Positions 1-9,100 of a stretch of 29,888 bases of DNA are shown one piece after another. The DNA comes from a virus. The notes below the pieces were generated by a model. It did no database searches, was not told where the DNA came from, and worked only from the letters and a program-made list of their open reading frames with translations. Location of the stretch: IMG/VR virus record IMGVR_UViG_3300006737_000116, positions 1 to 29,888 of that record. One strand, given 5' to 3'. Made by a program: the position numbers and the translations under genes. Every line of letters starts with the position of its first letter. Positions within the stretch are counted from its first letter, which is position 1.

Positions 1-422
1 TCTCCTGCACATGGACAAATAGATTTTGATTCTTTTTGTTCTTCTTTCCAATGGTATGGTATCTTCATCCAAATAACAAAAGATATTGTCCCACTATGAC
101 TATGTACTGGACTAAACTCATGTTTATTTTGATAGTTGACCCAGAAACCATTTAAACATATATCATGCTTACTAGCATTCATGGTATTTAAACCAACCTC
201 AGTATAATAACTATCAAATATTGGTCTGATGACTCTATCTAAAAACCAATCATCTCTATCAATTAAATCTTTAGCATCTGTTATATTACCAGCAAGTCTT
301 TCTGAAGCATTTTCTTCTGCTTCATTAATATATTCCCACAATCTATCAACAACGTCCTGTGGTAATTTGGTATCTAGTAAAGGAACATTTGGTGGGTAGA
401 ATTTATTCCATTCTATATTCAT
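1..422 (-). CDS. 2OG-Fe(II) oxygenase-like protein, partial (3' end outside window)
   Basis: Reading from an ATG at 422 down to the window edge gives 140 residues without a stop, so only the N-terminal part is present. The ATG overlaps the TGA of the gene upstream (ATGA), which fixes the start and implies coupled translation. Residues 104-121 read SPVHSHSGTISFVIWMKI. This His-Ser-His followed by a hydrophobic strand is the first metal-binding segment of phage 2-oxoglutarate/Fe(II)-dependent dioxygenases, and it aligns with the HSH of the neighbouring oxygenase. The distal iron-binding His and the Arg that binds 2-oxoglutarate would lie outside the window. Such enzymes hydroxylate proteins or small molecules using O2. 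The substrate is unknown. Family-level confidence is good; no specific reaction can be assigned. Confidence 0.75.
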   Translation of the reverse strand, partial: MNIEWNKFYPPNVPLLDTKLPQDVVDRLWEYINEAEENASERLAGNITDAKDLIDRDDWFLDRVIRPIFDSYYTEVGLNTMNASKHDICLNGFWVNYQNKHEFSPVHSHSGTISFVIWMKIPYHWKEEQKESKSICPCAG

Positions 423-1027
423 AATCTAATATTAAATGATAAACTTATTCTGTCATTATCTGTAGTATTTGTTTTAACTCCATGAGGAAGCCAACCAGGA
501 AATAACATTAGTTTTCCTGGATCTGGTATATGATCCCATGCTGATGAATGCTGATAGAATACTTTTGATTGTTTCATCTGTGGAAATGGTGGTTCGAAAA
601 ATATATCACCATCTTTACTATTAGTCTTATAATAGTAAACACCAGACAAGTCAGCAGAACCATGACTATGGATATGAGCATAGTTCCCTTTTTTAAATAA
701 AGAAAACCATGACTCCATCTGATAGTTCTCACCACCAAGAGACCAGTCATCTACTGGACCATACGAGAGTATTTTAAGATATTCTATTAGATATTTGTCT
801 ATCTGTTCTTGTAATGCAGTTAAATTATATTTCCCTATTACATTACAATCACTATCAGGTTTGAAATCTGTTGACAAATAATGTGTAGGTGACCAACCTT
901 CTTTTGTATTAAAGTCTACATCATCTATGATATCATCAATCTGTTTATTAATTTCTTTATGCTCAAGGATTGTAAAGAAGATTGGTGTAGCATAGAGATC
1001 TTCAAAATTAACGGATTCTACATCCAT
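419..1027 (-). CDS. 2OG-Fe(II) oxygenase (PF13759-type)
   Basis: 202 residues with the layout of the putative 2OG-Fe(II) oxygenase family often found in T4-like cyanophages. The HxH iron-ligand motif is at residues 120-122 (HSH), followed by LSGVYYYKT. The distal ligand is H182 in FPGWLPHGV, and R193 in DRISLSFNIRL fits the Arg that binds 2-oxoglutarate. The protein ends directly after this strand, as usual for the family. It would catalyse oxidative hydroxylation coupled to 2-oxoglutarate decarboxylation in the infected cell; the substrate is not known. It lies 14 bp after the kinase-like gene, and its TGA overlaps the ATG of a second oxygenase, so the three form one expression unit behind the tail-fibre gene. 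A role in modifying fibre or host surface molecules is inference. Confidence 0.88.
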   Translation of the reverse strand: MDVESVNFEDLYATPIFFTILEHKEINKQIDDIIDDVDFNTKEGWSPTHYLSTDFKPDSDCNVIGKYNLTALQEQIDKYLIEYLKILSYGPVDDWSLGGENYQMESWFSLFKKGNYAHIHSHGSADLSGVYYYKTNSKDGDIFFEPPFPQMKQSKVFYQHSSAWDHIPDPGKLMLFPGWLPHGVKTNTTDNDRISLSFNIRL

Positions 1028-1041
1028 AATAAATTACTGTA

Positions 1042-1524
1042 TCAATTTTGACGGAACGGTAGTTCCCTAGTTATATATTCTAGTACCAGATTGTTAGTTT
1101 CTAAGTCCTCTCTCCATAATTCTTTCCGTTTAATTTTGCTCGGTATATAACTATAGGACTGAAAATCAATAGCATATATCAGGTCTTCTTTTTCTAATAC
1201 AATGAAATTGTCATAATTAAAATCACAAAAAGTCCACTCTCTATCCTTTTCAACTAACTCATTATAGATGGTATCTCTATATTTGTTTACTGTCATTCCA
1301 CATTTTCTTCCCTTGATATATTCAACCGTTTGAATGATAGTGCGATCTGATACCTTGTAATCAAATTCAGGTATTCTTATTTTTCCAAAATTATCTTCCT
1401 TTATCCTATCCAATTTTTCGACTATCATTGATACATGTTCAGATGTATTACAATGAATAGTCTTTGTAAATTGGTATGATATATCTAGATCTAAAAAGGG
1501 GTATATTCTACTTTTATGTTTCAT
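1042..1524 (-). CDS. small protein-kinase-like fold protein
   Basis: 160 residues from the ATG at 1524, chosen because it forms TGATG with the stop of the tail-fibre gene. An upstream in-frame ATG at 1545 would add seven residues inside that gene. Residues 65-72 (QTVEYIKG) look like beta5 and the hinge of a kinase. FCDFNYDNFIV (99-109) has the DxxxxN spacing of a catalytic loop (D101, N106), and AIDFQSY (118-124) looks like the metal-binding DFG element. This resembles choline or aminoglycoside kinase-like proteins. No glycine-rich loop or obvious beta3 Lys is visible, and the chain ends about 40 residues after the DF pair, so the C-lobe is almost absent. It may be a minimal kinase, a remnant, or an unrelated fold. 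The kinase-like call is inference from motif spacing. Confidence 0.6.
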   Translation of the reverse strand: MKHKSRIYPFLDLDISYQFTKTIHCNTSEHVSMIVEKLDRIKEDNFGKIRIPEFDYKVSDRTIIQTVEYIKGRKCGMTVNKYRDTIYNELVEKDREWTFCDFNYDNFIVLEKEDLIYAIDFQSYSYIPSKIKRKELWREDLETNNLVLEYITRELPFRQN

Positions 1525-4500
1525 CAAGTTTTCATAATAAAGCAAAGTGCATAGTATGGAGGCATGGTGCTTACTGCACTTCCACTTCCAGCACTTCCAG
1601 TATTTCCAGATCCACCAGAACCTGTGTTACCACTACCATTAGAACTTGTTCCTGGATTTTCGCTACTTGTGCTTCCGCTACTAGCACCAGTAGTTCCATT
1701 AACAGTTGCATTTAAAGTATGGTCGTGGTTGTCACTGACTCCTCCAGTCTCGACGTAGTGAGTATGTGCTCCAGCTGAATCTGTTGTAAACGTACCGAAA
1801 CTACTACCAGCAGCACCACCACTACCAATCGGAATACCACGAGTATATGATGTTTGTGAATTCAATCTACTATAGGTGTGAGTGTGTGCTCCACCTGACC
1901 CTGTATTTGCAGTATGATAGTGGTTATCACTTTGGATTGATGTATAACCATTTACCAATGAACTAAAGGTGTGAGTGTGACTACCAATAGTATGACTGTG
2001 ACTCGAAACAGTGTGACTGTGACTACCAATAGTATGACTGTGACTAGCACCAGTGTGACTATGCGACGGCATGTTTGAAGTCGAAAGCGTTACACTTGTA
2101 GCACCACCTGAAGCACCTGGATTGTAACTACTACCAGCACCAATAACGAACCTATCTCTTAGATCAGGAGTTCCATATGATCCATTACATAGATACCATC
2201 CAGAAGGAATGTTAGCAACACTACCAGACCACATTATAATACCTCCAGCAGGGATTCCTCCACCTGGTGTTTGATTAGTCCACTTACTAGAACTATTGTC
2301 CCAAGCAAGAACTTGATCGTCTGCTGGAGAACCACTAATAACAACGTCTGTTAAATCAGCAATGATACTAGCACCACCACTGCCAGATTGATCATCAACA
2401 ACTAAATCAATGGTTCCATCAGCATCTTGATATGTTGCAGCAATTCTTGTTTCAGTATTACCACTAAACATTCCACCAACAATGTCCTGAACTTGCTCAG
2501 TTGTTAGTGGTTGAGTATTAGCTGTCATATCATCGACAACTAAATCAATGGTTCCGTCTCCATCTTGATATGTTGCTGCAATTCTTGTCTCAGTATTACC
2601 AGAGAACATTGCTCCAACAATGTCTTGTACCTGTTCTGTTGTAAGTGTGGAACCACCAGAAGAATCTGCTTGGTTAGTCCACTTACTTGTACCGTTATCC
2701 CACTTAAGTACTTGACCAGATTGAGGTGATCCACTTATAACAACGTCTGCTAAATTTCCAATAACAGATGATGTTGTTAGATGAGCACTTAGATCTGGTG
2801 GAGTGTATGAGAATACACCGTTAACACTGTTATAAGAAATAGAACCATCACCAGATGCAGTCTGAGGTGATCCTACTGATAGACCTCCTAATGTTATGAA
2901 ACTACTAATGTTAGGAGGAGTATATGAGAATACACCAGAAACATTGTTATAAGACAGTCCTGCGGTTCCTGCTGAATTTTGAGTGACAGATAAAGCAGTT
3001 AATTGTATACCAGGAGTAACCTGATTCTCCCATGTAGCAGCAGCATTAGGACCACCACTGGTTAGTACCTGACCAGTAGATCCTACATCACCAGCAACAC
3101 CAAGTTGACCTGATTTACCTGCACGGAATATTTCGTTCGCTGTACCACCACCACTATAGATTCTTACATCTCTTGGGTTAGCATTATTTGATGAAGCATA
3201 GATTCCAAGTACACCAGTTCCAGCACCATCAGTATCATTAAAGATTTTTGCTACATTGTTTCCAGACTGAGTACCAGCAATTAATATTTGACGATTTGCA
3301 TCAATCTGAACTGCTTCTGTACCTTCTATATCAAAAGTAATTTTTCCTGTACCACCACCAGTATCAATTGTTTCTACTTTGGTATTGTTTTCTGCTATGT
3401 TATCAGCATTACCACTACCAGTTTCATCAGGACCATTTTCCCAAGATGTACCGTTGTATTTTAATACATGTCCATTTTGAGGACTAGAAATAGTTACATC
3501 AGAAAGTTCATTTACAGAAAGACCAGTTATGTAACTACTGAGATCTGGAGGAGTGTATGTGAATGCACCACTTGTATTGTTGTATGCAAGTCCACCACCA
3601 CCTGAAGCACTAGCGTTAGAACCAACAGAGAATGCTGTTAGGTCTGTACTTACAGCAGAAAGATCTGGTGGAGTATATGAGAATACACCAGTACCATTAT
3701 TATATGATAATGCTGCTGTACCTGCTGAGTTGGTTGTTACAGAAAGATCTGTTAATGATATACCAGCACCACCTGTTGCAGTTTGGTCAGCAGCAGCAAT
3801 CCATTTAGATGAACCAGCATCCCACTTCAATACATGTCCATCAGTAGGAGTTCCAGCATTAACATCAGCAAGATCATTAATATTTGAACTAGCAAGACTT
3901 ATTGAAGTTAGATATGTATTACTATCAACAGAACCATCTGCCTTTAAGAATTGAGATGATGTTCCACTTGTCTTGACAAATTTGTTACCAGTTATATCAC
4001 CAGTAGATCCACTAATAGATGCTCTCCATACGTTAGTAGCGAGGTTACCAATATAAAGTCCAACACCATCATTAGTATTAATTCCAACACCAGAAGTAGC
4101 ATTTAAACTAATAGCATAGTTTCCATTATTCTGTACATCAAATCTACCAGGAAAACTAGCAGTTCCAGTTAGGGTGATGTTTTTATCTGTAGTAGCACCT
4201 CTTCCAGCTACATCATCAAGTGTATCTGTTTCGGTATATCCAGTTAGATAACCACTTAGATCTGGTGGAGTGTATGAAAATTCACCTGTAGTATCGTTGT
4301 AAGCAATTGCTCCATCGCCAGAAGCAGATCCTTCAGTACCTATAGAAAGATCTGTTAATGCAATTCCACTAGTACCAGTAATGGTAAGTGCTCCAGTACC
4401 GCCACCTTGTCCAAAGGTGATTCCAGTACCAGCTACAAGATTTAATGTCTGTGCATTACCAGCACCATTATTTGTATAGACTATTTGAGATGTAGTTGCA

Positions 4501-5957
4501 TTAGCATGGTTGAATACAAGAGTATTATCTGCTGCTGGAGTAAATGTAAACTGACCAGTTAAATTATTGTATGATAATCCACCATTACCAGAAGGTGTTC
4601 CTTCAGTACCTACAGTAAGGTCTCCTAGTGCAATACCACCACCAGATCCACCACTATCAAGAGCATTAACCCACTCTGTACCATCCCATTTTAAAATTTG
4701 ATTAGTCTGTATAGAAGTGATATTAACATTGCTAATATCCTCAATGTCTATTCCAGTTAGATATGTACTAGTATCAACAGTACCATCTGCTTTTAAGAAT
4801 TGAGATGCTGTTCCACCTGTCTTGACAAAACTAGTACCAGTAACAGATCCAACAACATTTAATCCAGTGGTACTAAGAGTAGCTTTTAGAGTTGCACCAG
4901 AATAATAATCAAGTTGATCTGCAACTATATCTAAGTCACTATTATTTCCGTTGTATATAACTTTTGAACCAGCAGCATTATATCCAAGTGTTGCAAATTG
5001 TGATGTTCCGATTGAAAACTGTCCAGTATCAGAACATATTAAACTACCTGCTGTTATATCATCAGTAGTTGTATTACCAGCAGCAGTTACTGCTGCTAAT
5101 GTAGGTGTAGATCCACCAGTTTGATCTACCCATGTGGTAACACCATTTCCATCAGTCTGCAAGACCTGTCCATTCGTCCCTTCGTCTGGGGGAAGAACAA
5201 ACTCATGATTGCCACTAAACGCTGAATGTGCTGGTGCTTTTATACTTACTTTGTGTGCGTTATTAACCTCACAATATAAATCAATTGCTGCTACATTTCC
5301 AGTACCAGTTCTTATAGCAACACTACCATCAGAAATAGTTACACCACCAGTAGATCCATTACCACCAACAGTAATACTGTTAAATGAATTAATATCTAAA
5401 GGAGTAAACGATAGTACACCTGTACTATTATCATACGTTAATGAACCATTACCACTCGCAGATAATGAAGTGACAGAAATATCTGATAGTGTTATAAAAG
5501 TACTGACATCCTGTGGTGTAAATCCAAATACACCAGTGGTGTTATTATAACTTAAACTTGAACCACCAGCACTAGGAGTATTATTAGTTACCTGTAAACC
5601 TTGTAAAGTAACCCAAGTCGCAGAGTTATCTGTTACTACACTATAGTTACCAGAACCATCTGTTACCATCAGACCAGCACTAGTGAAGTCTGCGTCCTGA
5701 ATAGCATCACCAATTGAGGTGATAAAATTACTTAAATCTGGTGGTGTATATGCTATCGCACCAGTAGTGTTATCGTATGTTAAATTACCTGCACCACCAG
5801 CAGAATTGACAGTGACACTTAAATCAATCAAAGTAATATAAGACGCATTCAGAATAATCTGACTACTATTAAAAGTATGAAGGTCTAAACCTATTTCATT
5901 AATCTTCTGCCTTTGTACCTCGAAGGTATCAGACTTATTTACTATGACTTGTGCCAT
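1524..5957 (-). CDS. tail fibre protein with repeat shaft, collar domain and His-rich tip
   Basis: 1477 residues. The N-terminal part (about 1-40) should attach to the baseplate. The shaft is built from nine copies of a ~38-residue beta repeat ending in variants of SYNNTTGVFSYTPPDLS, five copies of an L-x-DV...VLKWD...W unit, two copies of a SQFLKADG unit, and a 46-residue unit in tandem. A phage tail collar domain (PF07484-like) starts near residue 1232 (GGIIMWSGSVANIPSGWYLC, then TPDLRDRF). After it come nine or more HxH motifs (from about 1299), as in the iron-binding T4 gp37 tip, then a Gly/Ser-rich segment and the end MPPYYALCFIMKT. The protein is probably trimeric and binds the host receptor. 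The start (ATG at 5957) overlaps the preceding gene by 23 bp; no Shine-Dalgarno is seen. It sits where T4 has gene 12. Confidence 0.9.
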   Translation of the reverse strand: MAQVIVNKSDTFEVQRQKINEIGLDLHTFNSSQIILNASYITLIDLSVTVNSAGGAGNLTYDNTTGAIAYTPPDLSNFITSIGDAIQDADFTSAGLMVTDGSGNYSVVTDNSATWVTLQGLQVTNNTPSAGGSSLSYNNTTGVFGFTPQDVSTFITLSDISVTSLSASGNGSLTYDNSTGVLSFTPLDINSFNSITVGGNGSTGGVTISDGSVAIRTGTGNVAAIDLYCEVNNAHKVSIKAPAHSAFSGNHEFVLPPDEGTNGQVLQTDGNGVTTWVDQTGGSTPTLAAVTAAGNTTTDDITAGSLICSDTGQFSIGTSQFATLGYNAAGSKVIYNGNNSDLDIVADQLDYYSGATLKATLSTTGLNVVGSVTGTSFVKTGGTASQFLKADGTVDTSTYLTGIDIEDISNVNITSIQTNQILKWDGTEWVNALDSGGSGGGIALGDLTVGTEGTPSGNGGLSYNNLTGQFTFTPAADNTLVFNHANATTSQIVYTNNGAGNAQTLNLVAGTGITFGQGGGTGALTITGTSGIALTDLSIGTEGSASGDGAIAYNDTTGEFSYTPPDLSGYLTGYTETDTLDDVAGRGATTDKNITLTGTASFPGRFDVQNNGNYAISLNATSGVGINTNDGVGLYIGNLATNVWRASISGSTGDITGNKFVKTSGTSSQFLKADGSVDSNTYLTSISLASSNINDLADVNAGTPTDGHVLKWDAGSSKWIAAADQTATGGAGISLTDLSVTTNSAGTAALSYNNGTGVFSYTPPDLSAVSTDLTAFSVGSNASASGGGGLAYNNTSGAFTYTPPDLSSYITGLSVNELSDVTISSPQNGHVLKYNGTSWENGPDETGSGNADNIAENNTKVETIDTGGGTGKITFDIEGTEAVQIDANRQILIAGTQSGNNVAKIFNDTDGAGTGVLGIYASSNNANPRDVRIYSGGGTANEIFRAGKSGQLGVAGDVGSTGQVLTSGGPNAAATWENQVTPGIQLTALSVTQNSAGTAGLSYNNVSGVFSYTPPNISSFITLGGLSVGSPQTASGDGSISYNSVNGVFSYTPPDLSAHLTTSSVIGNLADVVISGSPQSGQVLKWDNGTSKWTNQADSSGGSTLTTEQVQDIVGAMFSGNTETRIAATYQDGDGTIDLVVDDMTANTQPLTTEQVQDIVGGMFSGNTETRIAATYQDADGTIDLVVDDQSGSGGASIIADLTDVVISGSPADDQVLAWDNSSSKWTNQTPGGGIPAGGIIMWSGSVANIPSGWYLCNGSYGTPDLRDRFVIGAGSSYNPGASGGATSVTLSTSNMPSHSHTGASHSHTIGSHSHTVSSHSHTIGSHTHTFSSLVNGYTSIQSDNHYHTANTGSGGAHTHTYSRLNSQTSYTRGIPIGSGGAAGSSFGTFTTDSAGAHTHYVETGGVSDNHDHTLNATVNGTTGASSGSTSSENPGTSSNGSGNTGSGGSGNTGSAGSGSAVSTMPPYYALCFIMKT
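1966..2063 (-). repeat. HxH motif array in the fibre tip
   Basis: This stretch encodes five closely spaced HxH motifs (HSH four times, then HTH) separated by T-[GIV]-[AGS]-S spacers. Further HYH, HTH, HTH and HDH motifs follow down to about 1735. In the T4 long tail fibre tip such motifs line up in a trimer and hold iron ions. The DNA repeat is a codon-level repeat of this peptide, not a CRISPR-type element. Confidence 0.8.
2391..2645 (-). repeat. tandem duplication of a 46-residue unit in the tail fibre
   Basis: Two copies of a 138-bp unit follow each other: 2645-2508, and 2507-2391 (39 of 46 codons retained). Each begins LTTEQVQDIVG, contains GNTETRIAATYQD, and ends DGTIDLVVDD. The peptides differ at only a few positions, while the DNA differs mainly at third codon positions. 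This suggests an in-frame duplication followed by selection on the protein. Confidence 0.85.
2775..5840 (-). repeat. nine-copy degenerate beta-repeat region of the fibre shaft
   Basis: Nine ~38-residue repeats with consensus L-[ST]-x-[LF]-[ST]-V, then a Ser/Ala/Gly-rich turn, then L-[ST]-Y-[ND]-N-x-[TS]-G-x-[FI]-x-[YF]-TP are spread across the shaft. They are interspersed with the VLKWD and SQFLKADG units. The repeats are degenerate in DNA but conserved in protein. Such modular shafts set fibre length and can recombine between related phages. Confidence 0.82.
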
Positions 5958-6156
5958 TGTGTTCTATCAATTGTTTTATTAGGGTCTTGAGTTCACTAAG
6001 TTCACTTTTAACATTATCCAATTCATATTCCATACTCCGTTGCTTGTTTCTGGATGCCTTATATTTGGCAAATGACGACCTATCGGTATTTATTATTGCA
6101 CCTGTATTTACATCACGATATAAATGGTCTTGGTCTTTAACCTTTAGGTTGTTCAT
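5935..6156 (-). CDS. small coiled-coil protein beside the fibre gene, unknown function
   Basis: 73 residues. Its ATG overlaps the TAA of the DUF4815 gene (TAATG), and its own stop lies 23 bp inside the tail-fibre gene, so all three are probably translated in a coupled series. The N-terminal half has a pattern LYRDVNTGAIINTD (17-30) that I associate with small hypothetical proteins in structural regions of T4-like cyanophages. The C-terminal half (about 42-66) is an amphipathic coiled coil with regular Leu/Ile spacing (VKSELSELKTLIKQLI). The position suggests a small structural or assembly factor for the fibre. Function is not known. Confidence 0.8.
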   Translation of the reverse strand: MNNLKVKDQDHLYRDVNTGAIINTDRSSFAKYKASRNKQRSMEYELDNVKSELSELKTLIKQLIEHNGTSHSK

Positions 6157-9100
6157 TAGTATGATGCCACTGCCCTCATATCCTGAATCTTAGGAACAAA
6201 TGCAGGGTTTGTAGACTTCATGACAATCTTAACTGCATAGGATGAGAATTCTGGTAGATTCTCTATGCTGTAAGATAGTTCCTGATATGAAGACTGTTTC
6301 TCTGTAATACCACTGATAGCATTTTCAGAAGAAGCAATAGTATCTACATCAGGTTCACCTGATGTGTTGAAATAAATCCATTCAATATCCTCAAAGTTTT
6401 CCTGTGAAGAAGACTTCTTAAGTTTATAAAGGATCTGTAAATTCTTAGTATCAGTTACATTAGCAGTAAGTTTTACATCAATAGATGTAGCAGGATTTTC
6501 AATAGAAATTTCTTTAGTTACATACTTAGCAATTCCAGAACTATTCTTAGATTGTGTCTCAGAAATAAAATCAATACCATCTGAATATGATACTGCTGCA
6601 ATTTCAATGAAACTTGCTTCATCTACTGGTTGATTTGGATATGAAATCAAATCCCCAACTCTAAAGATATCATTCAACTGATCATCTACATTAGCATTTC
6701 TATCAAAACTACTATTATCAATAAGTCTTCCATTGTAATCATCATTGATTGGTTGTTTATCATTAACAGTAGTTAATTCACCAGATTTACTATTCCATAA
6801 AAGTATCCTACCAGATATCTTATTGTCATATGTTTGGGCAACAACAGAAGGATTTCTTGCAGTCACAAATGTTGGTGGTGTTGTAGTATTTGGAATATCA
6901 AATGCAAATTTAATAAGACCAGTTGTTCCAACAGTAATAGTTCCAGTAAATGACTGACCACTAAATGTTAGTGTTTCACCAGCAACAAAAGTATTAACCG
7001 TAGTTACTTTTACATATACTGTGCTTCCATCAACTTTAACAATAGTACCTTCTGCTTTTGAAGTAACACCAACAAGAGTTTGATTATTATTAATTACTTC
7101 AGCACCTTGAAGACCAGATGCAGTGAATGAATATACAGGTAAGAAGGATACAATCTGATTCCTTCTACCATAACGTTCCTCTGAACCTGAAGAAGATTCA
7201 ACACGGTTACTAATAGTTTTAACAGATGCTCTAGCAAGATCAATAACTGGACTCAAATGAGACACAGTAGATGATAAGTCTAATTTGTATAGTAATGAAT
7301 TATTGATACCATTAGCAGTTTCATTAATCTTAGAAGCAACAATCTTTTGATTGATGAAATAGAAATCTTCATTTAAGAATGTTTTTTCATAATCAGTCTG
7401 AGAATATGATGTAAAGGTTCCAACATTATCATCTATTGGTGAAACATTGGTTGTTTTAACAAAACTATTAATCTTAGTCTGACTAAAGGTTAGATTGGAT
7501 ATAGAAGCATATAATTTTTCAAACTTTCTATTATATGTTGCTAGTACACTTGTACCACCACCGAAGGAATTACCAGACGCTCTAGTAGTTCCAGTGATGT
7601 TGTAGTAATCAACACCAGTATTAGAAACCTTATAAAGATTGCTATTTAAAGAGGAAGCAGTTACACCACCAACATCAACTGCATTCTTGAAGTAAACCCA
7701 TGACTTATTAAGGTCGAAACCATTATCTCTATGATTGACCTTAACAATATAGTTATTATTCTTAAACAACGTTGATGTAGCAGTAGTATTTGCTTCTGCA
7801 TTAGTTTCAATAGGATCGTGATCTAATGGTTCAAACCCTAGATTATCATTGGATAGTACAAGACTTGCAGTTCTACTAATATCAAAGTCTGCACGATTCA
7901 AGACAAACTTAATATCTTCAAATAGATCCTCTGTCCAAGAGTTTATATTTTGAGACTTAAACAGAGATCCTAAAGCAGGTTGCGTTGTTACAATTTGACT
8001 AGTAGCAATTTCAGTATCACCAAGTTTAGATGCCCACATTTCATAGTCAATAGAATCTGTCTCTATAGCAAGAGCATACTCGGTATCATTTTCAAGGTAT
8101 ACAGGGAAATCGAAGTTAAACTTGGTAGGAGTGATTGATTGTGTCTCTCCTTCAACATCAATAGCAATACCCATTCTTACTGCTGGAGTATCAATAGTAA
8201 TTTCAGATTCTATTACAGCACCAGCATTACCAGATCCTGTTCCTCTAAGAACAATTGATGGTGGTTCTGTATATCCTGAACCAGAAAGAGATATCTCTGC
8301 ATCATATACAAGACCTTGAGAAACCCTAACTGTAGCAGTAGCATTACCACCACCAGGAAGTTGAGGACTTTCTATTGTAATGATTGCAGATTCGTAACCA
8401 CTACCTATACTAGAAACATTCAAACTAGTTACACGACCAGAATCCTTAGCAATGGTAAGTGTGAATTGTGTATTGTTAGCATTATTAGCTTGTGTGATAG
8501 ATGCAACAGTTAATAGTTCATCTTGAACAAAACTCTTACCGTTGTTATTGTCTAATACAATTGTATATACTTGGTCATTTGTTAATGTATAATTACCTGT
8601 TGTACTAGCAACAATCTCAATATTATTTTTATCAATAACTTTACTGATAGGACCAGAAGCATTGGATTTAGATCCAGTTATACTTTCACCTTTTGTAATA
8701 TTAAGTGTATCACTTGAGACTACTTTTAAGAATGTTTCTGGTGTTAATACTTTCTGAGTACCAGGAATAATATTCTTGCCTGGTTTTCCACTAACAACAT
8801 CAGTTAGATAAACTCTCAATGGAATATTTTCACTCTTCTTATTAAAGAATAGATCTAAACTTGTAGTAAATACACCACCATCAAATCCATCAACTTTAAA
8901 TGTCTGAGCAAATGGGTTAGGTCTTACTGGGTTTTCAGTATTACTATCAATAATCTGTGTACCTTCATTCGCTTTAAAGAATGCAGGTCTTGTAGATATA
9001 ATCGAAGAAGGATTCTCTGGAACTATACCTGTAGCATAGAACTTAACTTCAGCAAATGTTTCTACATCCTTTGTATCAACATCAGTCGAACTAGATGTAA

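Noticed and set aside
1476-1758. Ser/Thr/Cys-rich and Pro/Leu-rich plus-strand frames
   Set aside because: They arise from the antisense of the Gly/Ser-rich fibre end and the kinase-like gene; no independent support.
1966-2063. Short regular DNA repeats that could suggest a CRISPR array
   Set aside because: Spacing is by codon and encodes HxH peptide repeats inside a clear fibre gene; there are no unique spacers.
3553-3954. Plus-strand frame of 133 codons
   Set aside because: It lies antisense to the fibre repeats, has a repetitive Pro/Val/Ala-rich composition produced by them, and has no ribosome site or recognisable fold.
6087-6094. AATAAATA (minus strand) as a late promoter for the fibre gene
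   Set aside because: It lies in codons for the conserved AIINTD motif of the 73-residue protein and 130 bp from the fibre ATG, so coding explains it.
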